This document shows, one piece after another, positions 47,500-56,843 of a DNA stretch of 64,000 nt (its first letter is position 1; every line of letters begins with the position of its first letter). Origin of the DNA: JAAYUJ01 sp963698165 (GTDB lineage: Bacteria > Desulfobacterota > Syntrophobacteria > Syntrophobacterales > Syntrophobacteraceae); assembly GCA_963698165.1 (NCBI GenBank), contig CAVOPT010000007.1, forward strand, positions 124,001 to 188,000, written 5' to 3'. The position numbers and the translations under genes were made by a program. A model generated the notes under the pieces. That model was given only the letters and a program-made list of their open reading frames with translations. It made no database searches and was not told where the DNA came from.

Positions 47500-47667
47500 G
47501 TGCAGTGCCCGGAATGCAAGAAAGACCTGACCATTGTTCGCACCTGACGCCGAGTGGTTCTGCACTGCCGGGACTGCGGTGCATCTTACCCCGTTTCCCA
47601 TTTCCAGAAAGTGCTCACCGAGGATGCCGAGGAAGAGCTCTCCTTTTGCAGAGTGGATCAATTATAG
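47500..47667 (+). CDS. Small dual-CXXC zinc-ribbon protein, candidate selenoprotein (in-frame UGA)
   Basis: 55 codons from GTG 47500, with an excellent SD AGGAGGT (47487-47493) six bases before it. The translation is VQCPECKKDLTIVRT, then UGA at 47545-47547, then RRVVLHCRDCGASYPVSHFQ and a charged end, stop TAG 47665-47667. Two CxxC pairs flank the UGA, so readthrough is needed to make the zinc ribbon. A hairpin with its loop 22 bases after UGA looks like a bacterial SECIS. I recall a family described as dual CXXC motif small (seleno)protein in deltaproteobacteria, with Cys or Sec at this place. ORF finders miss it. A Cys homologue in related genomes would confirm it. Confidence 0.78.
47561..47583 (+). 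promoter_or_regulatory. Candidate bacterial SECIS element
   Basis: The stem TGCACTGC / GCGGTGCA (8 bp with one G-U) encloses a 7-base loop CGGGACT. The loop starts 22 bases after the UGA at 47545 and has G as its second base, within the usual limits for bacterial SECIS hairpins (loop about 16-37 bases downstream). It lies inside the coding region between the two CxxC motifs. Confidence 0.65.
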
Positions 47668-47699
47668 TAGAAATCCGTCTTCTGTTGGAGGACAAACTT

Positions 47700-47730
47700 A
47701 AAGGGCGGGATGATGCACATCCCGCCCTTT
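47700..47730. terminator. Bidirectional rho-independent terminator
   Basis: A perfect 13-bp stem, AAAGGGCGGGATG (47700-47712) and its complement (47718-47730), encloses a 5-base loop. A's precede it and T's follow, so it serves both strands. It lies between the converging small selenoprotein gene and alaS. Confidence 0.85.
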
Positions 47731-47760
47731 GAGCTCAGCTCAAGCGCCACGCAAAAAAAG

Positions 47761-50421
47761 CTATTTCAGGCGCTCCTCAATGAGACGTTCGGCCAGAGCC
47801 AGTGCATCGCCAAGTTTCTCCGGCTGGTTGCCTCCAGCCTGGGCCATGTCGGGGCGCCCTCCACCACTTCCGCCGACCTCCTTGACGATCTCCTTGACGA
47901 GATTCCCCGCATGGACCCGCTCCGTGAGACCGGGTGTCACTCCCACCAGGATGAACACCTTCCCCTCCCGGGATGCTCCCAGAACCATGACCCCGTTGGT
48001 CATGCGCTCCTTGAATCGATCGTACATCTCCCTCATGGCCTTGGGGTCCTCCGCGTCCACGCGGCTCACGAGAATCTTGGTGCCGTCGACTTCCCTGGCC
48101 TGCTCCAGGAGGTCGGCCGACTGTCGGCTCGCCAGGGAAGCCTTTAGGGACTCAAGCTCTCTCAACACGTCTTTCTGATGCGCCAGGAGTTTTTCCACCC
48201 GGTCCGCCACTTCGGAGGGGCTCGCCTTGAGCAGGGCCGCTGCCTGTTGAAGCAGGTTTCGCTGAGCCCTCAGGTAATCGAGGGCATGTCGCCCGGCAAG
48301 GGCCTCGATCCTTCGCACTCCGGCGGCCACGCTGGTTTCCTGGACGAGGACGAAGAGCCCCACATCCCCGGTTCGGTGGGTGTGAGTCCCTCCGCAGAGC
48401 TCCTTGCTGAAACCGGGGATCTCCACCATGCGCACCCGATCCCCGTATTTTTCCTCAAAGAGGGCCATGGCCCCCGTCTTCATGGCTTCGTCGATGTGCA
48501 TCTCGTGGACCTGAAGGTCATGGTTCCCGCGGATCTCATTGTTGACCAGCCTCTCGATTTCCGTGATCTCTTCCGGGGTGAGAGCCGCGAAGTGGGTGAA
48601 GTCGAAGCGGAGCCGATCCGGAGCCACCAGGGACCCTGCCTGCTTCACATGGTCCCCGAGGACGGTGCGCAGCACTGCGTGAAGTATGTGTGTGGCCGTG
48701 TGATGCTCCGCCGTGTCCTGGCGAAGGGTTCCATCCACCCGGAGTTGCACCGGATCGCCCCGGCGGATCTTCCCCTCCTCGACGCGTCCCAGGTGAACAT
48801 AAAGGTCCCCGGGGAGTTTCAGGGTATCCATGACGGACACCTTCCCCGACGGACCCGTAAGCTCTCCTCGGTCCCCCACCTGTCCGCCCGCCTCTCCGTA
48901 AAAGGGGGTCTCCTCCGTAACGATCTCCACCTCATCGCCTTGCGGCACTTCCTCCACGGATCGGCCTTCCTGGACCAGGGCCACCACCGGAGAGCGGCAC
49001 TCGAGAACCTTGTACCCCAGAAACCTCGTGGTCACCCCGCTTGCGGAAAGCTGCCGGTAAGCCTCGGAAACTTCGCGCTCGCCGCTTCCCTTCCAGTGCA
49101 TGCGGGACTGCTCCCTCTGCCGTTCCATGAGATCCTGGAAACCCGGCTCATCCACCTCCATCTCGAGGCCTCTTGCCATGTCAGTGATGATGTCGATGGG
49201 AAAGCCATAGGTGTCGTAGAGCTTGAAGATGAGCTCCCCGGGGATGGCCTTGCGCCCTTCATCCCGGATTCGCTTGATCTCGTTCTGAAGGAGCCGCAAG
49301 CCGTAGTCCAGCGTCTCGTTGAACCGCTCCTCCTCATTCAGGATGACACGGGTGATGAAGCTCCTGCTTTCCAGCAGCTCCGGGTAAGCATCCTGCATGG
49401 ATTCCATGACGGAGACGGCAACCTCGTGAAGGAACGGGCGATCCAACCCCAGGAAGCGCCCGTGGCGCAGGGCCCGGCGCAGCACCCGCCGCAGCACATA
49501 GCCTCGCCCCTCGTTGCTGGGGAGTGCCCCGTCTCCGATGAGAAAGGCGGCGGCACGGCTGTGGTCGGCGATGACCTTGACGGACACGTCCTTTCCGGGA
49601 TCGGTCCCGTAGTGGTACCCGGTGAGCTCCTCTATCTTTGCCCTCATGGGATCAAAGAGGTCCGTGTCGTAGTTGGACGCCACTTTCTGGATGACCGCGG
49701 CCACCCGTTCGAGCCCCATGCCCGTGTCGATGCTGGGCTTGGGGAGCGCCTCCATGACCCCGTCCTCCTTGCGGTTGAACTGCATGAAGACCAGGTTCCA
49801 TAGTTCCAGGTAACGATCGCAGTCGCAACCGGGCTTGCAGCCAGGGAGGCCGCAACCCATGGCTTCACCCTGGTCGATGAGTATCTCCGAACACGGACCG
49901 CATGGGCCTGTGTCGCCCATGGCCCAGAAGTTGTCCTTGGTGGGAAAGGCAAGGATTCGGTCGTGGGGAAGAAAGCGGGCCCAAAATTCACGAGCCTCCT
50001 CGTCAGCGCCCAGATTCATGTCGGCGTCGCCTTCGTGAATCGTTGCGTAGAGCTTGTCCCCGGGTAACCCCATGGCTTCCGTGAGGAACTCCCAGGCATA
50101 CTCGACGGCTTCCTTCTTGAAATAGTCCCCGAAGGAGAAATTCCCGAGCATCTCGAAGAACGTGTGATGCCTCGCCGTGCGGCCCACGTTTTCCAAGTCG
50201 TTGTGCTTTCCCCCGGCCCGCATGCACTTCTGGCTCGTGGTGGCCCGCAGGTAGGGCCGGCGCTCCTCCCCCAGAAAGGTGCGCTTGAACTGGACCATCC
50301 CCGCGTTGGTGAAAAGAAGCGTGGGGTCGTCGTGAGGTATGACGGAGGAGCTCTTCACGATGGCATGCCCCTGCTTCTTGAAATAATCCAGAAAGGCCGT
50401 ACGGATTTCGCTTGCTTTCAT
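47761..50421 (-). CDS. alaS: Alanyl-tRNA synthetase
   Basis: 886 aa from ATG 50421 (MKASEIRTAFLDYFKKQGH), preceded by GAGGAG. Class II catalytic core VIPHDDPTLLFTNAGMVQFK, editing-domain zinc motif HTATHILHAVLR with CGGTHTHRTGDVG, and a C-terminal domain ending GGSGGGRPDMAQAGG. Full length compared with E. coli (876 aa). It charges tRNA-Ala and hydrolyses mischarged Ser/Gly-tRNA. recA lies 165 bases upstream, a common arrangement. Confidence 0.97.
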   Translation of the reverse strand: MKASEIRTAFLDYFKKQGHAIVKSSSVIPHDDPTLLFTNAGMVQFKRTFLGEERRPYLRATTSQKCMRAGGKHNDLENVGRTARHHTFFEMLGNFSFGDYFKKEAVEYAWEFLTEAMGLPGDKLYATIHEGDADMNLGADEEAREFWARFLPHDRILAFPTKDNFWAMGDTGPCGPCSEILIDQGEAMGCGLPGCKPGCDCDRYLELWNLVFMQFNRKEDGVMEALPKPSIDTGMGLERVAAVIQKVASNYDTDLFDPMRAKIEELTGYHYGTDPGKDVSVKVIADHSRAAAFLIGDGALPSNEGRGYVLRRVLRRALRHGRFLGLDRPFLHEVAVSVMESMQDAYPELLESRSFITRVILNEEERFNETLDYGLRLLQNEIKRIRDEGRKAIPGELIFKLYDTYGFPIDIITDMARGLEMEVDEPGFQDLMERQREQSRMHWKGSGEREVSEAYRQLSASGVTTRFLGYKVLECRSPVVALVQEGRSVEEVPQGDEVEIVTEETPFYGEAGGQVGDRGELTGPSGKVSVMDTLKLPGDLYVHLGRVEEGKIRRGDPVQLRVDGTLRQDTAEHHTATHILHAVLRTVLGDHVKQAGSLVAPDRLRFDFTHFAALTPEEITEIERLVNNEIRGNHDLQVHEMHIDEAMKTGAMALFEEKYGDRVRMVEIPGFSKELCGGTHTHRTGDVGLFVLVQETSVAAGVRRIEALAGRHALDYLRAQRNLLQQAAALLKASPSEVADRVEKLLAHQKDVLRELESLKASLASRQSADLLEQAREVDGTKILVSRVDAEDPKAMREMYDRFKERMTNGVMVLGASREGKVFILVGVTPGLTERVHAGNLVKEIVKEVGGSGGGRPDMAQAGGNQPEKLGDALALAERLIEERLK

Positions 50422-50586
50422 CAGGGAACTCTCCTCGCTGATCGATACGGGTTGCATGGTTTGGCGACTCTGACCGAAGCAGGGAAAGGCTCAAAGCCCC
50501 GGCCTCCCATCCTTTTGCGAAGGCGCGGGGGAGGGGGGAAGCGCCCACCCCGGGGCGTCAGGGGGAAGACGGTCCGGGAAGCTCCA

Positions 50587-51621
50587 TCAGGAATCGGCCG
50601 CCGAGTCACCCTGTCCACGGGGCACTTTGGGGTCGTGTATCTGTCGCAGCTTCTGCTCTATCTCTCCAAGGACATCGGGATGCTCCCTCAGGAAGTTCTT
50701 GGAGTTCTCACGCCCCTGCCCCAGCCTTTCCCCATTGTATGAATACCAGGTGCCTGATTTCTCCACCAACTTGGCGTCCACCCCCAGATCCAGCACATCT
50801 CCCTCCTTGGAAATGCCGCGACCATAAACCATGTCGAATTCCACTTCCTTGAACGGGGGAGCGATTTTGTTCTTGACCACCTTGACCCGGGTCCGGTTCC
50901 CGATGATGTCCTGACCCTCCTTGATTTGGGAGATGCGGCGAATGTCCAGCCGCATGGTGGCGTAGAACTTGAGCGCGTTGCCCCCCGTCGTGGTTTCCGG
51001 GGATCCGTACATCACGCCGATTTTCATGCGGATCTGGTTGATGAAGACCACGCAGGTCTTGGACTTGCTGATGGTGGCCACGAGCTTGCGCAGGGCCTGG
51101 CTCATGAGCCTCGCCTGGAGTCCCACGTGGGGGTCTCCCATCTCCCCCTCGATCTCAGCCTTGGGCACCAGAGCGGCGACGGAGTCGATGACGATGACAT
51201 CCACGGCGTTGCTGCGCACGAGAATCTCCGCGATTTCCAGGGCCTGCTCGCCATAGTCCGGCTGGCTGATGAGGAGGTCCTCCACCAGGACTCCCAGCTT
51301 CTTCGCGTAATGCACATCCAGGGCGTGCTCGGCGTCGATGAATGCAGCAAGCCCCCCCAGCTTCTGAGCCTCGGCTATGATGTGGAGAGCAAGGGTGGTT
51401 TTTCCGGAAGACTCGGGGCCGAATATCTCGGTGATGCGCCCGCGCGCCACGCCGCCGATGCCCAGAGCCAGGTCCAGCGAGAGGCATCCGGAGGAAATGG
51501 TACCGATCTCCACGTGCTGCGCCCCTTCGCCGAGGCGCATGATGGCTCCTTTTCCGCAGGAGCGTTCAATCTGGGACACGGCCATATCGATGGCCTTCTG
51601 TCTGTCATCTCCCGATGCCAT
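50587..51621 (-). CDS. recA: RecA recombinase
   Basis: 344 aa from ATG 51621, favoured by AGGAGG; an upstream in-frame ATG (51654) is possible. Walker A GPESSGKTTLALH, the L1/L2 region with MSQALRKLVATISKSKTCVV, VFINQIRMKIGVMYGSPETT and a C-terminal acidic tail. It catalyses strand exchange and SOS induction and works with RecBCD at the window start. No LexA box was recognised in the 160 bases upstream. Confidence 0.97.
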   Translation of the reverse strand: MASGDDRQKAIDMAVSQIERSCGKGAIMRLGEGAQHVEIGTISSGCLSLDLALGIGGVARGRITEIFGPESSGKTTLALHIIAEAQKLGGLAAFIDAEHALDVHYAKKLGVLVEDLLISQPDYGEQALEIAEILVRSNAVDVIVIDSVAALVPKAEIEGEMGDPHVGLQARLMSQALRKLVATISKSKTCVVFINQIRMKIGVMYGSPETTTGGNALKFYATMRLDIRRISQIKEGQDIIGNRTRVKVVKNKIAPPFKEVEFDMVYGRGISKEGDVLDLGVDAKLVEKSGTWYSYNGERLGQGRENSKNFLREHPDVLGEIEQKLRQIHDPKVPRGQGDSAADS

Positions 51622-51784
51622 GCCTTTTCCTCCTGATGGACTGTCGTCGGTCACTGAACCTCCACCGTGTGTCTCCCGGAGGAAGGCGAGTGACCGGTGC
51701 GTTTGTCTACTGCCGAGGGTAATTTCCGCAGCCAGGACACAACTGCCCGCTCATGCGTTGCGGGGAGATTATGCTGACCGGGGA

Positions 51785-52351
51785 TCACCGAGGGCTGAAC
51801 CGGGCGCGAAAGAGGGGGGTGTAGTGGGCTCCTTCAGGTCTCAACTCACTTTTATACAACACAAGCTCAAAGACGTCAAAAGCTTCCAGCGCGAAGTCCC
51901 GCTGAGACAAGACTGCTTGTTGAAGGGCCTCCATGTTCTTTCTGCCCTTGACACGGCCAAGGGTGAGATGGGGTTTGAAAGACCGTTCCTCCCGTTCGAA
52001 GCCCAGAGATTCCATGGCCTCTTCCACCCTGTGCTGCAGGCGCTTGAGGGGGTCGAGATCACCCTGGAGGCCCACCCAGACGACCCGCACGTTTTTCATG
52101 CCGGGGAAGGCGCCGCAGCCCTCGGGGCGCAGCGCGAAAGGGTGGGATTGTGTGGCGGCGCCTGCCATGGCCTTGCTGATCTCGTCGATCTTCTCGGGAG
52201 GAACATTCCCAAGAAACTTGAGAGTGAGATGCATGCGACCCGGCTTCACCCAGGTCACGGCTGCCCCGGTTTTGCGGAGTTCCAGACTCAGGCGCTCCAT
52301 GGCCTCCTGAACGCTCTGCGGGATGTCGATGGCGATGAAAGTGCGGATCAT
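51785..52351 (-). CDS. thpR: RNA 2',3'-cyclic phosphodiesterase (2H family)
   Basis: 188 aa from ATG 52351, whose ATGA overlaps the cinA stop. Two HxTx motifs, HLTLKFLG and HLTLGRVK, form the 2H active site. ThpR opens 2',3'-cyclic RNA ends. The arrangement cinA-thpR-recA is a recurring neighbourhood in bacteria. Length is normal. Confidence 0.92.
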   Translation of the reverse strand: MIRTFIAIDIPQSVQEAMERLSLELRKTGAAVTWVKPGRMHLTLKFLGNVPPEKIDEISKAMAGAATQSHPFALRPEGCGAFPGMKNVRVVWVGLQGDLDPLKRLQHRVEEAMESLGFEREERSFKPHLTLGRVKGRKNMEALQQAVLSQRDFALEAFDVFELVLYKSELRPEGAHYTPLFRARFSPR

Positions 52352-53613
52352 CCGGTGAGACTCCTCCAGAGAAGCACCAGAGCGGCATGGGCGGCGCTCG
52401 CCCGGATGCGCTCCCGATCCCCTCTCATGAGGTGTCTCTGAACGGTTGTGCCGCCCGGGGACGCACAAGCGATGCAGACCGTTCCCACTGGCTTTCCCGA
52501 TGTCCCCCCCGCGGGGCCCGCGATTCCAGTCACGGCAAGGGCAAAGTCCACCGCGGCCTGACGGCGCATCCCCTCGGCCATGGCGGCGGCAACAGGCTCG
52601 CTCACGGCCCCGTGGTCCCTCAGGAGGGACTCGGGTACCCCCAGTAGGTCCCGCTTCAGCTCGTTGCTGTAGACGACGCATCCCCCCTTGAAATAGTCGG
52701 AAGCCCCCGGCACGGAGGTGATCCGGGCCGAGAGAAGCCCTCCCGTGCAGGACTCGGCCACTGCGAGCTTCAAGCCCAAGGAGCGCAGGTGGCGGCCAAT
52801 GACCTGCTCCAGGCTGTCCTCGCCGCGCCCGCTGATGTGGTGGGGATCGAATCGCAGTCGGAGCGACTCCTCAGCCCGGGAAATCCTGCTTCTCGATTCT
52901 TCCTCCGACGGGGACGAAGCGAAAAGGGTCAGCCACACCTCCGGCCCCTGAGGCAGGTAGCCGATTTCCACGCCGAACTCGCCCGCATCGAATCCCGCGA
53001 GGCGTTCACCGATTTCCGACTCGAACAAACCCTGGATCCTCAGGAAATCCTTGACGCATTTGAAGCGTTGAGGAAAGCGCCGCTCCAGGTCCGGGATCAC
53101 GAGGTCGGCCATGAGGGACCGCATCTCGTGGGGAACACCCGGGAGAAAGTAGCACGGGACGTCGCCGTGCTCCAGGGCAAAGCCGGCCATTCCGACGCCA
53201 AGCTTGACGGCCCCCCGCGGCAGGAAGGCCATCCTGCCCACGGCATCGCTCCAGGTCCTCCCCGTTTCCGCCAGGCGCTTCCTGAGCCAGGCCATGTATC
53301 CCTCGTCCACCTGAAGAGGCCTGCCGAGGGCTTTCGCAACGGCGTCGGGAGTGCGGTCGTCTTCCGTGGGCCCCAATCCCCCCGTCACCACCAGGAACCG
53401 GCTCCCATCGAGACATTGCCGGATGGCCTCGACGATGGCCGCCTCCTGGTCTCCCACGGTGAGGATCCTTTCCAGGCAAAACCCGTGGGCGCGCAGTTCA
53501 AGGGCAATGTGATGCGCGTTGCCGTTGGGGATGTCCCCAAGAAGGATTTCGTCCCCGATGGTGATCAGGGATCCAAGGACCGGGCCCGGTCCTGTTGAGT
53601 CGGATTGCCGCAA
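52348..53613 (-). CDS. cinA: CinA, NMN deamidase / competence-damage inducible protein
   Basis: 421 aa with a TTG start at 53613 supported by GAGGAGG seven bases upstream; it overlaps the end of larC by 49 bases. The N-terminal MoaB/MocF-like domain has SLITIGDEILLGDIPNGNAH and LVVTGGLGPTEDDRTPDAVA. The C-terminal PncC deamidase domain has AVAESCTGGLLSARITSVPG, GAVSEPVAAAMAEGMR and GIAGPAGGTSGKPVGTV. It hydrolyses NMN to NaMN in NAD recycling. Confidence 0.94.
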   Translation of the reverse strand: MRQSDSTGPGPVLGSLITIGDEILLGDIPNGNAHHIALELRAHGFCLERILTVGDQEAAIVEAIRQCLDGSRFLVVTGGLGPTEDDRTPDAVAKALGRPLQVDEGYMAWLRKRLAETGRTWSDAVGRMAFLPRGAVKLGVGMAGFALEHGDVPCYFLPGVPHEMRSLMADLVIPDLERRFPQRFKCVKDFLRIQGLFESEIGERLAGFDAGEFGVEIGYLPQGPEVWLTLFASSPSEEESRSRISRAEESLRLRFDPHHISGRGEDSLEQVIGRHLRSLGLKLAVAESCTGGLLSARITSVPGASDYFKGGCVVYSNELKRDLLGVPESLLRDHGAVSEPVAAAMAEGMRRQAAVDFALAVTGIAGPAGGTSGKPVGTVCIACASPGGTTVQRHLMRGDRERIRASAAHAALVLLWRSLTG

Positions 53614-54764
53614 TGGGTTGCCTCCTCGTAGACCTTGCGTATGGGAACCCGGTTTTCCCGGGCAAGGCGTTTGCAGTCTTCATACTCCGGCGTCACACGC
53701 ACGTCGCCGTCGGGCCCTTCAGCCCATTTCACCCGGCACGGCCCGTAGGGGGTGTCGACCGTCCTGACCTCCCGGGGGAGTTCCACCCGCTCGACATCCT
53801 GGATGCGCACCCCGAGGGTCGTGGTCTCTCGAAAGAGCACTCCGAGAACCGGCTGCCTCGCGGCGGGCTCCGCAAGAACCCGCAGGAGCACGGCAGGGCG
53901 GTTCTTCTTCATCTGCATGGAAACCAGGGACACGTCCAGGGCTCCCACCCGGAAGAGCTCCTCCATGATGTAGTCGTAAATCTCGGCGTTCATGTCGTCG
54001 ATGTGGGTCTCGACCATGAGAAGGCGGCGCGTATGCAGGGTCGGCCCGGGATTTCCCACGAGGACCCTCAGGAGATTGGGCGGGTCCGACGCCGGGTGCG
54101 ATCCGACCCCGTAGCCCGACCCCGTCAGCACCATGTCCGGGACGGCGCCGAAGGATTCCGCCAGCGTGGCCACCACCGCCGCCCCCGTGGGAGTGACTAG
54201 TTCCCTCTCCACGCCGTTGTCGTAAACGGGAATGCCCGTGAGGAGCAAAACCGTTGCGGGAGCCGGCACGGGAAGGATACCATGCTGAGTGTGCACAAAA
54301 CCTCGCCCCAGGGGCACCGGAGAGGAGAAGACCCTGTCTATGGCGAGGTGTTCCAGGGCGATGAGGCTTCCGACGATGTCGACGATGGAATCCACGGCCC
54401 CCACTTCGTGAAAGTGGACATCAGAGACCGGGATCTGGTGCACCCTGGATTCCGCCCGGGCGAGGCGGTCAAATACCGCCACGCTCTTTTCCTTGACGGA
54501 ATCGCTCAACCCGCTCGAGACGATGAGACTGCGAATGTCTTCAAAATGCCGGTGATGCCCGTGGGATGCCACCTCGACGGCAACCCGGGTGCCCGCGACG
54601 GCTCCCCGCATCTCCCGTTTCGCACTGATGGAATACCCCTTGAGGGGAAGCTCCCCAAGCCCATCGCGGAGCACCTCGATGGGAACGCCCAAATCCACCA
54701 GGGCACCAAGAATCATATCACCGCTGATGCCGGAAAAGCAGTCGAAGTAAGCGATTTTCGTCAT
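53565..54764 (-). CDS. larC: LarC, nickel-pincer cofactor cyclometallase
   Basis: 399 aa from ATG 54764 (MTKIAYFDCFSGISGDMILG), preferred over 54785 because of the family start. DUF111 signatures: VSDVHFHEVGAVDSIVDIVG, GFVHTQHGILPVPAPATVLL, ETHIDDMNAEIYDYIMEELF. CTP-dependent insertion of Ni into the pincer nucleotide of lactate racemase and related enzymes. larB and larE are not adjacent. Its end overlaps the start of cinA. Confidence 0.93.
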   Translation of the reverse strand: MTKIAYFDCFSGISGDMILGALVDLGVPIEVLRDGLGELPLKGYSISAKREMRGAVAGTRVAVEVASHGHHRHFEDIRSLIVSSGLSDSVKEKSVAVFDRLARAESRVHQIPVSDVHFHEVGAVDSIVDIVGSLIALEHLAIDRVFSSPVPLGRGFVHTQHGILPVPAPATVLLLTGIPVYDNGVERELVTPTGAAVVATLAESFGAVPDMVLTGSGYGVGSHPASDPPNLLRVLVGNPGPTLHTRRLLMVETHIDDMNAEIYDYIMEELFRVGALDVSLVSMQMKKNRPAVLLRVLAEPAARQPVLGVLFRETTTLGVRIQDVERVELPREVRTVDTPYGPCRVKWAEGPDGDVRVTPEYEDCKRLARENRVPIRKVYEEATHCGNPTQQDRARSLDP

Positions 54765-54976
54765 TGCCCGTTTCCCGTTGAACATCCGTGAAAAACTGGG
54801 GGAGCTGCATGATGCGGGGTTATGGAAATGGCACGGTCAAAGCACACCGCCCTCATTTCCGACCTGATGAGGTGACACCAAGGACCACCCCGCCCGGGGA
54901 GTTTCCACCCATCTCATCATGACCCGGGGAGGACACGCCCATGGCGGCGGAAAAAGCCTCGGGAGTCCGCGCGCCC

Positions 54977-55321
54977 TTACAGGCCCACTATGGAACGGAT
55001 GCGCTCCATCTTGTCTTCGCTTAGGGCCGCGATCTCCTCTTCCCTGAGCCATCCTTCACGAAGCAGCCTCGCCAGCACGAAAACGAGGACAGAATACCGA
55101 TAGTCGTACTTCTCGTCAGTAGTTTTTCGCCGCTCCGTGAGAAAATCATGGAACCGCCAGATGTCTTGAGGCTCTCTCAGCGAGGAGAGCATAGCCCCGA
55201 CCTCACCTGCCAGAGCCTCGCACTCCCTCTTGTAGGCCCTCTGGAACGCAAGCCTCGCCGCAGCCTTTTCAGCCTTGGTCCAAGTCATTTCCTGCTTGGG
55301 ACTCTCTCCACTTTTCGCCAA
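54977..55321 (-). CDS. Fluorescence recovery protein (FRP) homologue
   Basis: 114 aa. From memory of cyanobacterial FRP (about 106-109 aa), the match spans the whole protein: MTWTKAEKAAARLAFQRAYK, RECEALAGEV, WRFHDFLTERRKTTDEKYDY, RYSVLVFVLARLLREGWL, and a final helix DKMERIRSIVGL. The W..HDFL..RR...D.KYDYRYSV..F core is the most conserved part of FRP. FRP speeds the relaxation of the orange carotenoid protein, which an anaerobe should not have. I infer an ancestral role unrelated to photoprotection. It lies between tRNA-Arg and larC on the minus strand. Confidence 0.75.
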   Translation of the reverse strand: MAKSGESPKQEMTWTKAEKAAARLAFQRAYKRECEALAGEVGAMLSSLREPQDIWRFHDFLTERRKTTDEKYDYRYSVLVFVLARLLREGWLREEEIAALSEDKMERIRSIVGL

Positions 55322-55575
55322 CCCTTTCCATGCTCTCCAGGCGGCCTATAGGGTGGGGCGTTCCCCCTCCAGTCAATGTGAACGAAAGAAAACGGCCACC
55401 ATGAGGTGCAAAGCTTGACGCCACTCTTCACTGAACTCGAAAGAAGGCAACGTCACGGGGGCTGCCCGCGAGAGGATCAAATGCTCTCCTGTTGCCGTCC
55501 AGATTGACAAAGCAAGGCGCCTGTGTTAACGACAATCCCCAAGTTGTGGCATGATCTCAGTTCTGCGAAGGATAA

Positions 55576-55651
55576 GGGCGACTAGCTCAGTGGATAGAGC
55601 GTTGGTCTCCGGAACCAAAGGTCCCGGGTTCGATCCCCGGGTCGCCCACCA
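55576..55651 (+). tRNA. tRNA-Arg (anticodon CCG)
   Basis: 76 bases with an encoded CCA. The acceptor stem is GGGCGAC/GTCGCCC and the D-arm GCTC..GAGC. The anticodon stem is TTGGT/ACCAA with loop CTCCGGA (anticodon CCG). The T-arm is CCGGG TTCGATC CCCGG. It decodes CGG. A terminator follows within 12 bases. The DNA on its 3' side is gene-poor and ends in insertion sequences, but no integrase or repeated tRNA end was found. Confidence 0.97.
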
Positions 55652-55662
55652 ATGAAAATCAA

Positions 55663-55697
55663 GGGCTCAGGAGATGATCCTGGGCCCTCCGTTTTTT
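55663..55697 (+). terminator. Rho-independent terminator after tRNA-Arg
   Basis: GGGCTCAGGA (55663-55672) pairs with TCCTGGGCCC (55678-55687) with one T-G pair and a 5-base loop. A run of six T's follows at 55692-55697. Confidence 0.88.
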
Positions 55698-56843
55698 CAT
55701 CCCCAACACTATCCCCAACACACACCATAGAAACGGGTTCTCCTAACAGATAAATGAGCCCGGCGAATTTCCACCAGGTGCAAGAATATACCCTAAAATT
55801 CCCCTCAAGATCTATTCCACCTCTCGCACCACCGGCACCAGTTCTCCCGTGTCACCCATGGCAACTGGCATCGGTGGTAGCCTCTTGACCACGGGCCTCC
55901 GCCTGTCCGGTTCTTTCATGGGCCCTGTGAAGTACGTGTGCGAGTGTGGGCGTCTAGGCAGCCTCCATGCCTGGACGCCACTTTTCGCTCATCGAGATTC
56001 CCCAGGATGCCGACACTGTGTTTGAAGGCGAGTGGAAGTGAGGTTCAACATAAAACTAACCACCTATTCCTCTTCATGAGCCCAGGACGCCACATCCTGG
56101 GTTCTTCGTTTATGGATGTCGACGAATTCCCCCAACTCGAGATTCATCCCGGAAGAGACCTGCCGGGATCCTCGGCTGTTTTGGTTTCTCCGCACATTCC
56201 CTCAAAATCCCCCCTCCGCATTGGTTTCATCCCGAACACCGCAATTGTCGCTGATCGGAGTAAGCGGCGGCAGCGAATCGGATTCAGATGGATGACTTGG
56301 ACGCCGGGCAGAGAGTGGTGGTTGCGATTGGCGCCCTGGTCTGCCGCCGCTTGCCCCAACGTTGATGCCATATCCCTCCTGCTCCTTGGCATTGGGTATG
56401 CTCAGAAGCTCAACAGATCCAGATCATTCCCGTTATGCTCGATCGCGAGATCCGGATTCCAGTTTCTGGCAAGTAACAGCAGCTTCCCATAGGATGGCGG
56501 GAAGGGGACTCTAGAGGTTTGCTGTGTACCGCAACTGGATCCTAGGAGAGAAATTTGGTTGAGATTTTCATCACATGCTGCCACCTTTAGGCCACCTTCG
56601 ACGAGTCAAGGGTGGACCCATTCTCGGTCGCCCACCGCGGCTTGGTTCATCAACCCTCGGAAACGAAGACCCACAGCCATCGACCAATTTGCAGAGGTTG
56701 ACGCACACGACTCATGAACACCTTGACCCATAGGGGCGACCGACCCGTCGCCCGACCTTCGTGGCGAAATCAGCCTGCGAGCAGCGAAAAGAAGATGAGC
56801 ACCCTTCACCTAAACCGATCGAGCTCATCTGAGGGGGATTCAA
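55698..56843. other. Gene-poor stretch downstream of tRNA-Arg
   Basis: About 1.15 kb with no convincing gene. Open frames such as 55938-56492 (plus) and 56144-56392 (minus) lack SDs, family motifs and protein-like composition. Base use looks mixed, with lower GC near 56.4-56.6 kb. It may contain remnants of lost genes or mobile DNA inserted beside the tRNA; I cannot name any. Confidence 0.45.

Noticed and set aside
55938..56492. A 184-codon plus-strand frame downstream of tRNA-Arg
   Set aside because: No SD, no family motif, unlikely composition.
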